From contig BDSL01000035.1 of the NCBI GenBank assembly GCA_003116995.1, forward strand, positions 186,001 through 250,000: a DNA stretch of 64,000 nucleotides, written 5' to 3'. The translations under genes were made by a program, and so were the position numbers. Below the pieces are notes generated by a model. It searched no databases. It saw only the letters and a list, made by a program, of their open reading frames with translations, and was not told where the DNA came from. Origin of the DNA: Yamagishiella unicocca. Taxonomy: Eukaryota > Chlorophyta > Chlorophyceae > Chlamydomonadales > Volvocaceae. Of the stretch, positions 45,699-58,563 are shown piece after piece; positions within the stretch are counted from its first letter, which is position 1, and each line of letters starts with the position of its first letter.

Positions 45699-48691
45699 GA
45701 GGGAGGGGGCGGGGGCAGCGCTGCCAGGAGGAGGGCTGCAGTGGCAGCAGCCCGCGCCAATGGTGATGCTTACTATTGCGGTCGCCAAGGTTCTACTCCA
45801 TTCGTGCCAGCGGCGGTGGCAGTGGCAGCGGTGCAAGTGGACAAGGCGGACTTGCGCGCTTCGGCGGACGATGGACTCCCCTGCACCTGGTCCTCCTGGT
45901 CCTCCTGGTCCTCCTGATCCTCCTGGTCCTCCTGGTCGTCCTGGTCCTCCTGGTCCTCCTGGTGCTCTTTTATGGTCCTCGGCGCTCACGGTGCTTGTAT
46001 TGCCGGTACGCCGTGATTGTCTCTCTCTTTACCTCTTTTAACGTAACACCCACCATTGCAGTACCGCGGTGCAGTGGTTGTCGTTGCCGTTGTCATTGCC
46101 GTTGTCGTTGGCGTTGTCATTGCCATTGTCGTTGGCGTAGTCATTGGCGTAGTCGTCGTCGTCGTCGTCGTCCTGTTGCTCGGATGCGCCGGCGGGCTCG
46201 GTCCCGCACTGCCGCGGACTAGCTTGTTTGGGTGTTCACACACCACCTGTATATTTATCGTAGGGTACGGTAGCGTGGGGTGTGGCGAGAAGACAAGACC
46301 CCGGTTGGAAGACACAGGGAGTTCGTGCGGTTGTGAGGAAAGCCCATGACCGAGGCTTGAGGCTTGCGGTTCGGCGTGGGGTGGGGTAGGTTGCGACGTA
46401 GTGCCACCGTCATGCCAACACGGCTGCAGGCACGGAAGCATCACCGGCCCAGCATCGCCGGCAACTAGCGATGGCGGTCGGGGTCGTGGACCACTGGTAT
46501 CGGGTGGTGCGGTGCGGTGCGGCAGCGAATGTTTGTCGCCGGAGGGGTTAACGAGGAACCCATGGACGGACACAGGAGGACGGAAGAGGAGATTGTCGGC
46601 CGTGGGGCAAGGGGGATGCTCGAGAGGAACCCCTCGTTGGTCGGCACTTGAGAGATGAGTAAACACCGACGGGGGGAGGGCGGGGTTCCAACACCGGACT
46701 TGTGTTGAGGGCATGCACCGGAAGGGGCGGGTGCAGGGCAGGTGGCACAGGCGGGGTGTGTGTATGCTGGGTGGGCCCGATGGCGCCGTCAGCTGCGGTC
46801 CGGACATCGCTCCCGCCGTTGCCTATTGTTGCAGGCCCGTGACTGGCCAGTGTGACTTGGTAGCGCGGTCGCGCTGGCGCGGATGCTCACATCGGACTGG
46901 TGGTTACGGTTACAGCACCCCTCTCGGCGTGCACTCGGGGTGGGAGCTCCGGATGCTCCCCCGCGGTGTTCTGTCTGCTGGCGGAACTGGGTAGGCCGAG
47001 ATCGTTCGGACAAGAGCAAAACTGGAGGCTGGGGATGCGGGCAGGGACATTAAGACCGGGGCAGGGACCCCATGAAGCATGACCGGACAGGACTGGGCAG
47101 GGCACTGCGGTGGTTGGTACATACCGCCCGGCTGCATGGACCGCACTCAGGCGGTTAGTGGGCCCTACCTTTATTTCGCGGCGGGGTGCTGGGGGGGGGC
47201 ACTGGTTGAAACCCGCTAGGTAAGCCGGCGGCGCCGGATGGCGCAACGTCGGGCGCTTCGCAGCTCGTTAGATTGGCTGGTTTTCGAAACGATTGGAAAT
47301 TGCATTCGGGAATTGCGCTTTGCGATGGTGTGCCGGCCGGGCAGGTGCCTGGGCCGGGGCCGGGGTCGGCGCGCGGGGTTGTCGAGCGCTCATGGTCGGC
47401 TCCGAGGAGGAGTTGGACAAGGCGCTGTCGCCTTGCTGGGACGAGCTTTTGAGCATGCAAGCGCGGGCCGTCCTGCGGCCCTGGCCGTGAAGCTGGTGGG
47501 ACCTCGTTACGTGTGCGTATGGATGGGGAGCACTGACGACGTATGCGGCTTGTGCGGCATTTGAGGACATTGCTGTTGATCTGAAGAACCGTAACGTGGG
47601 GCACGCAATCGTGCCGTACTTCCGCACTGCTGGATGGAGATTTGACCAGGGTGCGTGGCGAGTCATTCGGGGGGCGCCACGGGTGTATTGGTGCTGCTGA
47701 GGTTTGTGCTGTGGGTTTTGCGGCCGGGGAGGACGGTACATGGCTGCCGCCCGTCCTGCCTTGTAGTCGTGTGGCTTGGAAAGGATTGCTGCCCGGCTCG
47801 CGCGCTGGGTTGCGTGATGAAGCCCGGTAGGTGCCGACGGCGCGTGCACTCTTGAAGGTTTGCTCTCTGCTGTTGCGGATCCGGACTTACTAGTGGTCGT
47901 GCGTCGGTGTACGATGTGTGGCATCTTCCCCGGACCCGTGGATAAGTTGGATTTGGTATTAAATACCTCATCTTCTTGGCGTCTAGGCCGCGAACTCAGG
48001 CGAGGCCAGAGCGTTCTGGGAAGCTGTGCGGTCGGGCATCCGAACCCTAAAGCCCTTATTCCTTCGGTTGTCATGAGCGAAGCTTTTTGCGACACATTGC
48101 CGACACGTGTACGCTGTTTATCCTACTTTCGGCGTTTGGATGAACCCCCCAATGTATCAAAGCCCGCGGTGGACTGCATATTCTGACGATAGGTCCTGCA
48201 CCCCTGCAGATATGATACGCACCAGCATCCGATGAACGACGTTGTGTAACATTTCCATATTTAGTTAATTGTGTACAAAGTATTATCTTCAGGCGATGTA
48301 GTACAGTGTAGACGCTCGTCAGCTACCAACCTCTAGCTCTTACCCATCAAAGAAGCGACCACAAAGAGAACACGTTGCGTTGAATTTCGGGTGACACAAC
48401 ATACTGTGGGTGACGGCATATGCTCACTGGGGACCAAGTGCTTCCGTACGGCACCGCAGGGCATTGTTAACTGAGGTATTGCGGCATACAGATTCATTGT
48501 AGGCTTCACAGAGTCACTGGACACATCCAAGGAATTCATCAACGTTCTCCAATTATACAGACGTCACCTCTTGTCTCGGAACAGAGGTGGCGCGACACAT
48601 TTCTGAGGCGCCAATTCACCCAAAACATAGTTCGCACTTCTTAATTAGTTAAAGCGCATCCTTTCACGATCGGAATCAAGAACATCGCACG
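45699..48691. other. Intergenic DNA between the MGAGCS gene and the kinase gene
   Basis: No supported gene. A ggtcctcct repeat at 45889-45965 makes a collagen-like frame, and a gttgtcgttggc-type repeat at 46074-46175 makes a valine-rich frame; both are probably 3' UTR or intergenic repeats. Frames at 47.2-48.2 kb on both strands look like chance or old transposon sequence. The AT-rich stretch 48.18-48.69 kb is the likely kinase promoter. Confidence 0.5.
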
Positions 48692-51600
48692 ATGCAGGTG
48701 AGAACGCCGGTCTAGCGCAACGACTGGCCCAGCAACGTGGCTCACGTTTTGTTGTACGTATCCCGCGTCAGGTTCCGGAAGATTTCCTCACATCCTTCCC
48801 TTCGTGTATGTTCCTTCCAACCCTGGCTTGACGCGGATCCTTGCATTGCGCTGTCCTGCTTTCATTCGCGTGAATACTGCTAACCAACCCGCGGTCTCGC
48901 TTTTCTTCAGCGCTTCGAATTACTTGGTCGCAATGGAGCTGGCGCAAACAGTACGGTGTTCAAGTGCAGGGACATCGCGTCTGGGGCCGTGGTTGCGGTA
49001 AAGAAGCTGGAGGGGGCAAGCATGCAGCAAGTACGTACCGGTACCCCCAAGCAATGACCGCAAGCAGTTTTGCTGTTGCCGTTTCCAATCATGTAAGTTG
49101 AACCACTGTTTTTCCTACAGATCCTTCATGAGGCGGCAATTATGCGCGCCTGCGCTCATAAACATTGCGTGGAGCTTCTGGAAGCACACCAGGGCACTGC
49201 CTCCGGCGCTGTTTACCTGGTCATGGAGAACATCGAGCATTCGCTTGCCCGCGAGCTTCTGTTGAATCCGCGTGGCCTGCCTCTTCCCAAATCCAAACTG
49301 ATTGCGTTTCAGCTGGCGCAGGCGCTCGAGCTCGTTCATAGCAAGCAGGTAAGGGCTGATTGCTGCACCTGGTAGACAGTTTGAGAGGGAGGGCAGTAAT
49401 CGCGTGATGCTGATAGAGCGATGAGCCAGGAGGGCGAGGGGGGTTTCCGACACTCGACGCGTACGCTGCTCATGTCGTCCAACGACCGGCAGTACGTTTT
49501 GCCGTCGGGATCCCCCTCACCACCGGCGCCCGGCTGTTGGCGTTGTGTAGAGGGTTGGGGGGCTGGACACCACCTAATGCCGGTGTACTTGCCAACGAAC
49601 ACTTCTCATGGCCCATTTGTACATAGCCCGCGCCATCCCCAGCCAAAAAACGTCATGGCTTCCCGTAGGGCCCTTGTCTGCGAGCTATTTCCCGCCAACC
49701 CTGCCCCGCCCCCTCCATCCGAGCTCCTTGCCCGCACCCCACTCTGTTTACGGTGATGTGAACGAACACCTTCTCCCCCCTCCCTCTCCCGCTCGAAGGT
49801 CGCCCATGGTGACATGAAGCCTGCCAACATACTGCTGACCGCACAATATAGCGTGAAACTGTGCGATTTTGGCTCTGCGACCAGCGCCGTCCTGAACGGT
49901 GACGCGGACGACGCTGCAGCGGGGCTGCCCCCCACGCCGGGGCCCCCAGCCTCCCCAGGGGGCCCCGACTTCGCCCCGGGTGCCAGGGTCACTGCCGCAG
50001 CCAGCCGCTGGTACTGCGCTCCCGAGTCGCTTCTGGGTGTTGAAGGCTCTGCCGCAAGCGACGTGTGGGCCCTAGGTGCGCTCGCCGCCGGTGCCGTACG
50101 ATTAGGAGGACCGGTGCGGAGGAGCGTCGGTGATGCTCTCCAGGGAGGGCGCAGGGTTGCAGCGGCAGACCGCAGCACGGTGCCCGGGTGGCGTGAACTT
50201 CGCGTCGGTGGTTGCGGAAGCGGTGTCGAGGGAATCAGCGCAGGCGATGACAAAGCACAAAGGATATGCGAACAGCTCGGCGCGCCGGTATTGTGTCCGG
50301 AGGGAATCCTGTGTAGTGAATCCTTTCGAAAAAAGGGCGGCAACCAAAGGCGCGGCGGAGTGTGTCACCCCTCGAAGGCGCTTCCCTCATCCATTCGTTT
50401 GCCCGGTCTCGGTCACAGGCAGCTCATGATGCGTCGCTCGTAAATCTATGAGGAAGGGTGTTGAAATGCATGCTGCGGTCGTTGCATTATGGATGCGAGG
50501 TGCTAGCGCCCACGCCCATGGTGCTCGCGCGGGCATGGCGGCGCTGCCTCCTCCCCCACTCGCGTCTCGGCCTTCCTTCCAACCGTCACGCCCTCCCCCC
50601 CCCCGTGTCCTTGCTTGCTCCTCCAGGATGCATCCTCGCCGAGCTAGTGACCGGCAAGCCGCTGATGCCCGGCAGTGAAGAGCAGCTGAGCCAGCTGTGC
50701 TGCGTGGCGTCCGTGATCGGTCACCTGTCAGAGGCGCAGGAGCAGCTACTGCAGCTGCTGCCCAGGGAGCAGAGGGCCAAGCTGGAGGAGGCGAGGGCGC
50801 GAGGACCACTGCTGGAGAAGTAAGCGCCGCGTGCGGGAGGAGAGGGGTTACAGGAGACGGGTTACAGGAGCGGGTTTAAACGGGGGGAAAGAGCGGATCG
50901 TAGGGTGCTGAGAGGAGGTAAATGCGTCGCCTGGATGGGGCCAAGCGGGTGGATGACAGCGCGCATTGCAAGGGCGGCGACCACACAGCCGATGTGGGTC
51001 AGGGGCCCACCGAATCAGTGATGTGGGTCAGGATTACTGATGTGGGTCAGGGGCGCAACGGATCAGTGATGTGAGTCAGGATCAGTGATGTGGGTCAGGG
51101 CCGCAGCGACCCAGCGGATCTGCCCGCAGCGCATACTCTTGTGTTTCCCACATGACGTAAGGGAGCGGCGTGTGAGGTTGCTGGTGAGAAGCATACGTCC
51201 AGCGGCAATCGCCGGAAGCCACTGCCGTCCACCCACCTGCGGAGCAGTCCCTCCCCGTTCGGTAACGCCACCTGACGACTGGGCTCCGCCCTGCCGCCTG
51301 CTGCTGCAGGATTCCCAAGGTGGCGGCCTGCCCCGCCCTGGCGGCGGTCCTGCGGGCCTGCCTGCAGCCCGACCCTGCCCTCCGCCCCACGGCGCAGCAG
51401 CTGCAGGCCATGACCTTCTTCGAGGACCTGCGCCATGCGCTGCAGGCTAGCGAGGCAGCTGCGGCAGCAGTGGAGGTCAGCAAGGCGGCACACGCGCACC
51501 TGGCCACGGCCACGGCACGTGGCGCCTCACCCCAGGGCAGCATTGGCGTCGGCGCCGGCTGCTCGCCGCTGCTGAAGCGTAGGACCTCCTCCGGTGATAT

Positions 51601-53095
51601 GGACGTGGACATGCCCGCTGGCACCACCATCACCACCACCACCACCGACAGCCCGAGCCCCTGCGCCGCTGCCCTCCCGGCCGCCCCAGCTGCCGGCTCC
51701 ACCACCGGCAGCGCAATGGCCCCGGCCGCAGGCTCGCCGCCGTTGCAGCCGCCTCGCCGCACGGGCGGGGTGCAAGCGGCGGCGCCTATGCGCCCGCCGG
51801 CGCGCGCGCGCGTCTCTGCCCTGACTGCCACCATCCGGGGCAAGCCATTCGAGGGCGACGGCGGCTACACGGACCTCATGCCGCTGGTGCTGCGGCTGGT
51901 CGCCCGGTGGGAGACCGTCCGGGCGGACTCGGCGTTTGGCCCCATTGCGATGGCGGCGCGGGGTACCTGCTCCACCTCCCCAGCCGCGTCGGCGGCGTCC
52001 GCCCGCAGCGGCGACTTCCTGGCCCTTGGCGGCTGCTGGCCCAGCGCCGGCACCGTCGGCGGCAACGGCTCCAATGCCGCCGCTGCCGCGGCGGCGCCTT
52101 GCACCACCCCCATCGCCGCAGCGGCCGGGGGCTGCGGCTCAGCCAGGGCGGTGCCCATGGCGTCTCCGGCCGCTGCTACTGCCCCAGCCGCGTCGCCCAT
52201 GGACTGCTCACCTGCTGCCCCCGCAACGGCCTCGGCCGCCGCCGCGTCGGCCAGACTGAGCATCCCCTTGTCCGCCTCCGTCGGCGCCGTGCCGTACATG
52301 GCCAAGGCCGCGGGCCTGGTTTCCGTCGCCGCCATCGCCGCCGCTGCCGCCAGGCCCAGTCCGACGCAGCTGCGCAGTCGGGCCATCATCAACCGGGCGC
52401 GCCGCCACCACAGCCGGGAGCCGCGCGCGGGCTCCGTGCCCACGTCCTACCTGGCATCATCTTCGTGCCCCCGCACCGGCCTCGGCGCCAGTGCTACGCT
52501 CCTGCAGCAGGAGCTGGCGTCAGCTCTGGGCTCTGGCCCCATGCCTTCCCGCCACAACCGCTCCCGCTCGCCTTGCCACTCGGCGCGGAGGTCCTTTGCC
52601 GACCTGTCCGAGCTGGCGTCCGTGGCGGAGTACGCTCCACTACAGTGCGAAACCCCACCCGACGTCAAGCGCCGGCGTGGGCTTGCGGCGCACCACCTGT
52701 CGCACACCGGCCTGCATCCCGCTCAGCCCTCGGTCGGGAGCTTCAACAGCCTGCTGACGGAGACGACGCTCGGCTCGCTGCCCGAGCACGAGCCTTTCTT
52801 CGGGCGCGTGGGCTCCGGGGCTGCGGCATCTGGCGGCGGCAGGCGGATGCGGCGCAGCAGCAGCGGCACCGGCATCACGACGGGGTCGCCGGTGCGGCCG
52901 GGCGGCTGGCAGCACATGCTGACTGGGGATGCCGCCACGGCGGCGCGGGCGGTCAGCCTGCCGCAGCCGATCGCGGGCCGCAGCCGCTGCGCGGCGCCGG
53001 CGCGCGGCGGCTCAGGGCTGGCAGTCAGCGTGTCGAGTGACGTCAACCACAACTCGGGCACGTCTGAGGCGTACCTGCGGAAGGAGGTGGTGTGA
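48692..53095 (+). CDS. CDK-like (CMGC-type) serine/threonine protein kinase with long C-terminal tail
   Basis: Exons 48692-48697, 48911-49030, 49121-49348, 49799-50075, 50627-50819 and 51310-53095 give 2610 nt (869 aa) with matching phases. The first coding exon is only ATG CAG. The kinase domain begins RFELLGRNGAGANSTVF (Gly loop), with VVAVKK (Lys33), a likely alphaC Glu46, HGDMKPANILL (Asp123), CDFGSA (Asp141), an activation loop lengthened by about 25 Pro/Gly/Ala residues, and ASRWYCAPES. SDVWALG joins CILAELVTGKPLMPGS as in CDK-like kinases, and LRACLQPDPALRPTAQQLQ closes the domain. The catalytic loop has HGD instead of HRD, so it is a non-RD kinase. The last 500 residues are Ala/Ser/Pro-rich and probably disordered. 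Residues needed for phosphotransfer are present. Confidence 0.88.
51012..51100 (+). repeat. Intronic gatgtgggtcagg repeat
   Basis: Five imperfect units of (atcagt)gatgtgggtcagg in the last intron of the kinase gene (50820-51309). Confidence 0.85.
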
Positions 53096-56000
53096 GGGCT
53101 GCGAGCGGCGGTCGGCTGCGCGAGGTGGCGTCTCAGGCAGCTTGCATGCATGGCGGGAATGCTGGTGCCTGATGGCGGGAGGAGAGGGGCGGGGGGCGCC
53201 GGTAGTCCGGAGACCCCTGCACTGGGGGGGGGCACATGCGGGGTGCGCAGGGAGTAGGGGCAGTTGGGAGATGGTGGTGAGTCACGGGCAGCGGCGATGT
53301 GACGACAGGGGATGAGGAATGAGGAAGAGAAAAGACGAGGTTTGGGTGCACGCGTTGGTCGACACGAGCATGGTCAAGAGAAGCAGCTGCACGAATTTTG
53401 CAAGCCGATAGAAGACGTCGCAGTCGTGAGTCAACGTTAGGCTGGATGCTGGAGCTGGATTGTGGGGGCATAGGAATGTGGGCATATGCTTCGCGACGTG
53501 GATGGCCGTGTGGTGAGGAGGACAGGGAAGGATAGCATAGGGAAGGACAGGATGGCAGCTCTGTCGGTAGCCAAGTGCCCGTACCGTGGCCAGGCCAGTA
53601 TCGGTGGGGGGTGGGGGCTGTTCTGCCCGAAGAGCAGGATACGTTGCGCGTCACTCGGAAGGGCTTTTACTGCAGCGCATGAAGCTTGCTTGCTTTGCCG
53701 CCGACTGCTCGTGCATCGGCAATAACGCGAGTGCGTTCTTTGCATCTTGCCGCCGCTGGCGCTGTACCTAGGCTGCATGGCTGCTCGTATTTTTCTCGCA
53801 CGCGTGCGCTGAGGAAGCCGGGCTCTGGGAAAACTAAAATCCGAAAATGCTGTGTCGCTCTCTAGCTGTTGTCAAGTGTGTGAAGCCCCGCCAGCCGTTA
53901 GCTGGTGATATTGTTTCGGGGGGCGGGTGCGGCGCTTTAGTTTAGTGCGGCCGCGCTTGCGCCTGTGCAACCATTCTTCCGCCCGACAGAAGGGGCGCCC
54001 AGCCCGGAAGGCCGACGCAGCGTCCCACGCCTCCGTATGATACTAATACGGCAGGTCGCCTAGGGCTGCGGTGTGCTCCTTTCGCGTCCGGCGGGCGAGG
54101 AGCGGCGGGAGGAGCGGCGCGGGTGGATAGTTCATCCAGCCGCCGGTCCGTACAGCCAGCTGCCACGATGCCGTGACGACGGGTTTTTTGTTTCGAGGTT
54201 TGCCTAATGTCTGTGTGTGTGTGCTGTTTGAGGAGTGGCAGTCGGGAGGTCGTGCTGCCAAAGCAGGCTAGGCGCACGTAACCCGTGTACATACATGAGT
54301 CGCAAAAGCGGGACTGTGACCGCAGGACGGCTGCGGGGATGCGCTGCGGTGGTCCCTGGCGCTCGCCGGGTAGCGGCTGAAAGTCACCGGTCCTAATCCC
54401 CGGTTCCTGGCGGCGGGGCGGAAGTGGGACTAGCTTTCCTCGGGCAACCGCTACACGGTTTGTTGGTGCTGAAAGACCCACGTGCCGTACGGTGACTGAC
54501 GGGGCGCAACGAGGGATTGGAACGAGGCCGCCAGCGCCGCTGCTGTGCGGTGGCGCCGGTCGCGGATGTGTCCATGCCGCCACATTCGCCATGATTGATG
54601 ACAGTGATGATGATGATGATAATGCCAAGGGGCTGACTTTTGTCCCTGTTTCTGACGCATAGTCTATTTATCGGTATCGGGACACGGAGCGCCAGGTCAC
54701 CTAGTGTCGGAGGCGCTTGGCCACACACACCCCCAGCTGGGAAAACCGCGTCTTTCCCAGGGGGCGGGTGACGAGTGCCCGGCTCCTGGCCCTAGCCCGT
54801 CCGGGAGACTGCCCGCAGACTTTCATATGTACGACGTATTTCCCTTTGTACGGCGCTTGTCGCAAGGCCCGTGTATGACTCCGCTGGTGTACGTGTGCGG
54901 GTAGGTTGCAGCGGATCTGATTCCGCGTGAATCGGGCGTCGTGAGTCGAGTGGCGCCCCAGTTCGGGCTGGAGGTGTGTTTCGTCGATCTTGGCTGTCGG
55001 GCTGTTTGTCAGTCGAGGTGTACGCCAGGTACGGCTCCATCGCACGCGTTTCGTGGACCGGCGCTGGCGCCGCCGCCGCTGCAATGTCGTACTGGAAGAA
55101 TCGTAGTGAGTGACTCGCATCGTCTGTTGGTGGTGGTGGTGGTGGTGGTGGTAGTAGTGTGGTGATGTGGCGCGCCCTAGTGAGCATACGCCTCCCGTTA
55201 GATCTGGAGGTTGTAGCGAAAGGTCTTAGGATTGGAAGGTTGCACTTCGCGAGTGGCTGTTCCGTCAGGGTTCCCGCTCGGTCCGCCGAAGTCCTCAGAC
55301 GGTCGGTGGCCAGTGCATCGCTGGGGTAGAGCACGGTGCCGTGTGCTGGTTGCGCTGGTGCTCGTCGGAAACGAGTTCACCATCTGTACGTAGGTAGAGA
55401 GCTTCTTATGTTGCGCCTTCCATTCAATTGACTTCCCGACTGTAGCATTATGTTCTCCAAAGCTGGGACCCGTCTCTCTCGCCCCCCGGGCTTCGCGCCC
55501 CGCCGCCCCGGGCAGGCATATGCACCCGCATGCATATACCCTGCTGTCTGCTAGAGCATGAATCGGCCTCAAAAGGCGAGCAGCCACAAGCAGCTCGACT
55601 TCCAGCGGGGCACCGGGTTGTCCTGCCGTCGTGACGAGAAACAAACGGTTTACTTCACCGCATCCGCCCCCATCAGTGAGGAGCAGGGAGCAGCAGAGAG
55701 TGGCCCAGACCTTGAACCGCTCATTGGGACGTTTGAATGCCAGGTGGTGGATTTCGGGGATCCGCCTTACGCAAGCATTGTTCACCATTTCCAGTTACAC
55801 GACTGGTGTTGTCTCCAAGCGGTGTCCCATTTTGACGCAGCATCAACTATGTAGTGCCCCCATGCACCAAGCGTTGTGCGCCACCTGTGTCTGTCCTGTG
55901 CTCCATCGCGCGCTGTCACCACGACGGACGCCGCTTGCCTGGCCTCGGCCTGGCCCGGCAATGTGCCAGGCCGGCAGGTTGTATCGCGGCTTCCAGGGAG

Positions 56001-56421
56001 ACACTCGAGTCGGCGACCTCCAACAAGTATCAGTAGACCGCAAGCCATAGAGGCGTGCGTATTTCGGTCGACATCCAGAAAGTCAGTGCAGGACAGTTCC
56101 CTGCAGGCTGCCATCGTCCAAAGCAGGCGAGAGCGAAGAGCCGGCTTACTTAAGTACCTCCGACACCACCAGTGCCCAATGTCCGCGGTATAAAACGCGT
56201 TGTGCGCGCGCCGTCGAAATCTCGGCCCCCCCTCTTGCCTTCGCAGCCCTCCGTAAAGGGGTCATCATACAACTTCCCAGGTCAACGACAGCGTTACGAC
56301 AACCGAAAATAGTAGTGCGCCCTGCGCTGGCGGTCCAACGCTTGTCCCGCGCCACCCTCCCTACCACCGCGCCACACCCCCTGGACCCTCCGGGCGCACA
56401 CGCACACACACACACCCCACG
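53096..56421. other. Intergenic DNA downstream of the kinase gene
   Basis: Begins with the presumed 3' UTR of the kinase. No recognisable gene. A (gtg)n tract lies at about 55127-55155. Overlapping frames at 53.9-54.6, 54.7-55.3 and 55.2-55.85 kb on both strands have no known similarity; the 55198-55788 minus and 55558-55854 plus frames overlap and cannot both be real. Confidence 0.5.
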
Positions 56422-56502
56422 ATGGCGGCCGAGGGGCGCACCACATGCGTGCAGCGGCCCCCCAGCCCGGAGCTACCGCACACCTCCGCGGAGGTGCCAC
56501 AG
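56422..56502 (+). CDS. Possible first exon of an unidentified gene
   Basis: ATG at 56422 opens a 27-codon frame (MAAEGRTTCVQRPPSPELP...) ending in cacag|gtaagaat, a strong donor. GC-rich codon use fits the genome. I could not find a convincing second exon between 56.6 and 58.5 kb, where simple repeats dominate, so this may be a chance donor. Confidence 0.25.
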
Positions 56503-58563
56503 GTAAGAATGCTCACGCCATTACCATACACGTCACCACGGTGGTGCAACGGAAAAAATAGCACGGTACCGACCCGAATACGGCATCATAGCCATGTGAG
56601 CTACCGTACCACGGCGATACGCCAGTAGCCGTCATCTTTTTATTGCGACCAGTCCGCAGACCATGGCGCCGTAGCTCACTCCCCCCCAACCCCGGAGAGT
56701 AGTCCAGGCTGGGGCACCGCGCCGCGACACGTCCTGATTGCCCCTGCACCCCCACCCCCCTTCCTCCATTCCGCAACACGTCATGATTGCTCCTGCACCC
56801 CCACCCCCCTTCCTCCATTCCGTAACTTGCCGACTTCCTCTGCCACCTCCTCGGCGTCTGGTGCGCTTGCACGCTGCGGTGGCCGCCGACCCCACCCGAC
56901 CACCGACCGACGGATGCCTCCGGGCAACGGTGCCGCTAAGCGGCGCGTCGACTTCAGCGCGGCCCCAACACACGCACACATACACATACACGCGCGTGCA
57001 GTTGACAATACAACGCGCCTAAGCTCGCCCAGGGCGATACACCGCCAACGCGGCCCTCCCCGGTCGCCCCCGCCCGTTCCCCCAAGGCACTCCCTCCCTC
57101 AAGGCTGGCGATAGCGCAGCCGCTGCTGGCTCGCCCAGCAACGCGCTGCCACGCCCCCGGAGCTCCAGTCCAGAAAACCGCGCTCGCTCACGCATCAGAA
57201 ACACTTCCTGTGCGCAGCGCGCCTTGCCTCCGTAGAGCCCCGCTCGCCCCCCTGCCACCCTCGGTTTGTTGGCCGTGGATTCGCGGATTCTCTTATGAAT
57301 CCCCCAATTCCCCTCCAGATCCCCGTGCATGCTGACACTGCGCAAGCAGCACGACTACCCCCTTCCGCTCCTGTATGTCGTGTAAACGGGTGGTCTTTAT
57401 GCCACCCCTCCACCCCTCCGGCGCGAGCGCTGCGGTCGCATCGCATCCCCTTTGCGCGCTCGCGCACATGCAGCACTCCTGTCCAAATGCCAGACCCAGA
57501 TCTGATTTAGGCGGCAGCCGTCTGCCAAGGCATGCGCCCCCTCAATACCTTTGTGCTACGAGACGCACGGAGGCGCAAACACTAGCAGCAGTAGCAGCAC
57601 CACCACGAGCAGCAGTAGCAGTAGCAGCAGCAGTAGCAGCACCACCAGATGGTGCAAATTTCGCTACCCCGTGACGCGCTGCATGCCTCCTCCTCACCTC
57701 CGCCCTCGTCCGCACAGAACGTCAATTGCCTGCTGTGGCGCTTCCCCGGTTACACCACGCACACACTTCGCGGCTCAGCTCAGCATTTATAAAACACACA
57801 CACACACCGGCTCACCGGCTCCCCCACAACACCGGGTTGTTGCCCCTGCCTTGATGCTAGGGCACCGGCAGCCCTGCACGGCCCTTCTCGCGGCTTAACT
57901 CATCTTATTGGACCAGTCCGCTTTAGGGCGCACTGGTCGGGTCAACCGCCGTGTCGGACCCCAATCGTTGCTAGGAGACACATCAGCCGCGCCCCAGCCC
58001 TTACCCCCCCCACCTCGGGGGGGGGGGGGTAAGGGCTTGTCGGCCGTGGGCGGATTCTCTTTAAACCCCCCTACCTCCTTCACCAAGCGACCGGACGACC
58101 AAGCCTCCGGTCCCCCAGGGCCGGTAGAGCCCGCACTTCACCCGCGATGCCTACCAGATGCGCAAATGTACTCGAAGATACGCACTAGCAAATACGCACT
58201 ACCATTCCTTGCAACAGGCTTGCTGCTTCTCATACTGGCAGAGGCAGCCAGAATCCAACTCCCCTCCCCTTCGCGTTCCTCGTTTTCTCATCATTCCAGC
58301 AACCCTTTCGGCCCCACACCTCCATCACCCTGTTCGGTTCCGCATTCGCTCCTGGTCTCTTTCATTGCACGGCGGCTGCGGCGCAGGAAAGTATTGTCGT
58401 ATCGGGCCGGCCATTTCGTTTGCCCGCATGCAGGTGCATGGACCCATTGCCACAAGAGGCGCGTCCCCCCCAACCCCCTACGTTGCAGCTCGTTTCTATC
58501 CTCCGTCTCCTATGCCGTGTAACCGGGTCCTCCCGCCATCTGCGCCCCCCTTCCGGACTCGGC
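56503..58563. other. Repeat-rich DNA without a supported gene
   Basis: Holds a duplicated block with cctgcacccccaccccccttcctccattccg (two copies between 56741 and 56822), an agcagc-rich tract at 57571-57650, a ca-rich tract near 57790, and a strong C/G hairpin at 57996-58037. The motif gcggattctcttat followed by a C run at 57274-57305 also occurs at 43347-43380 and, shorter, near 58049. Confidence 0.5.
57996..58037. repeat. C-run/G-run hairpin
   Basis: agcccttacccccccc pairs with a run of G followed by gtaagggct. The stem is at least 15 bp and the loop is very short. Copies of homopolymer C and G here may also be hard to sequence reliably. Confidence 0.8.

Noticed and set aside
45760..46349. 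Collagen-like GPPGPP and valine-rich hydrophobic ORFs.
   Set aside because: Both are direct translations of short tandem repeats (ggtcctcct and gttgtcgttggc) downstream of a stop codon.
55198..55854. Overlapping 196-codon minus ORF and 98-codon plus ORF.
   Set aside because: They cannot both be genes and neither shows a domain or good splice context.
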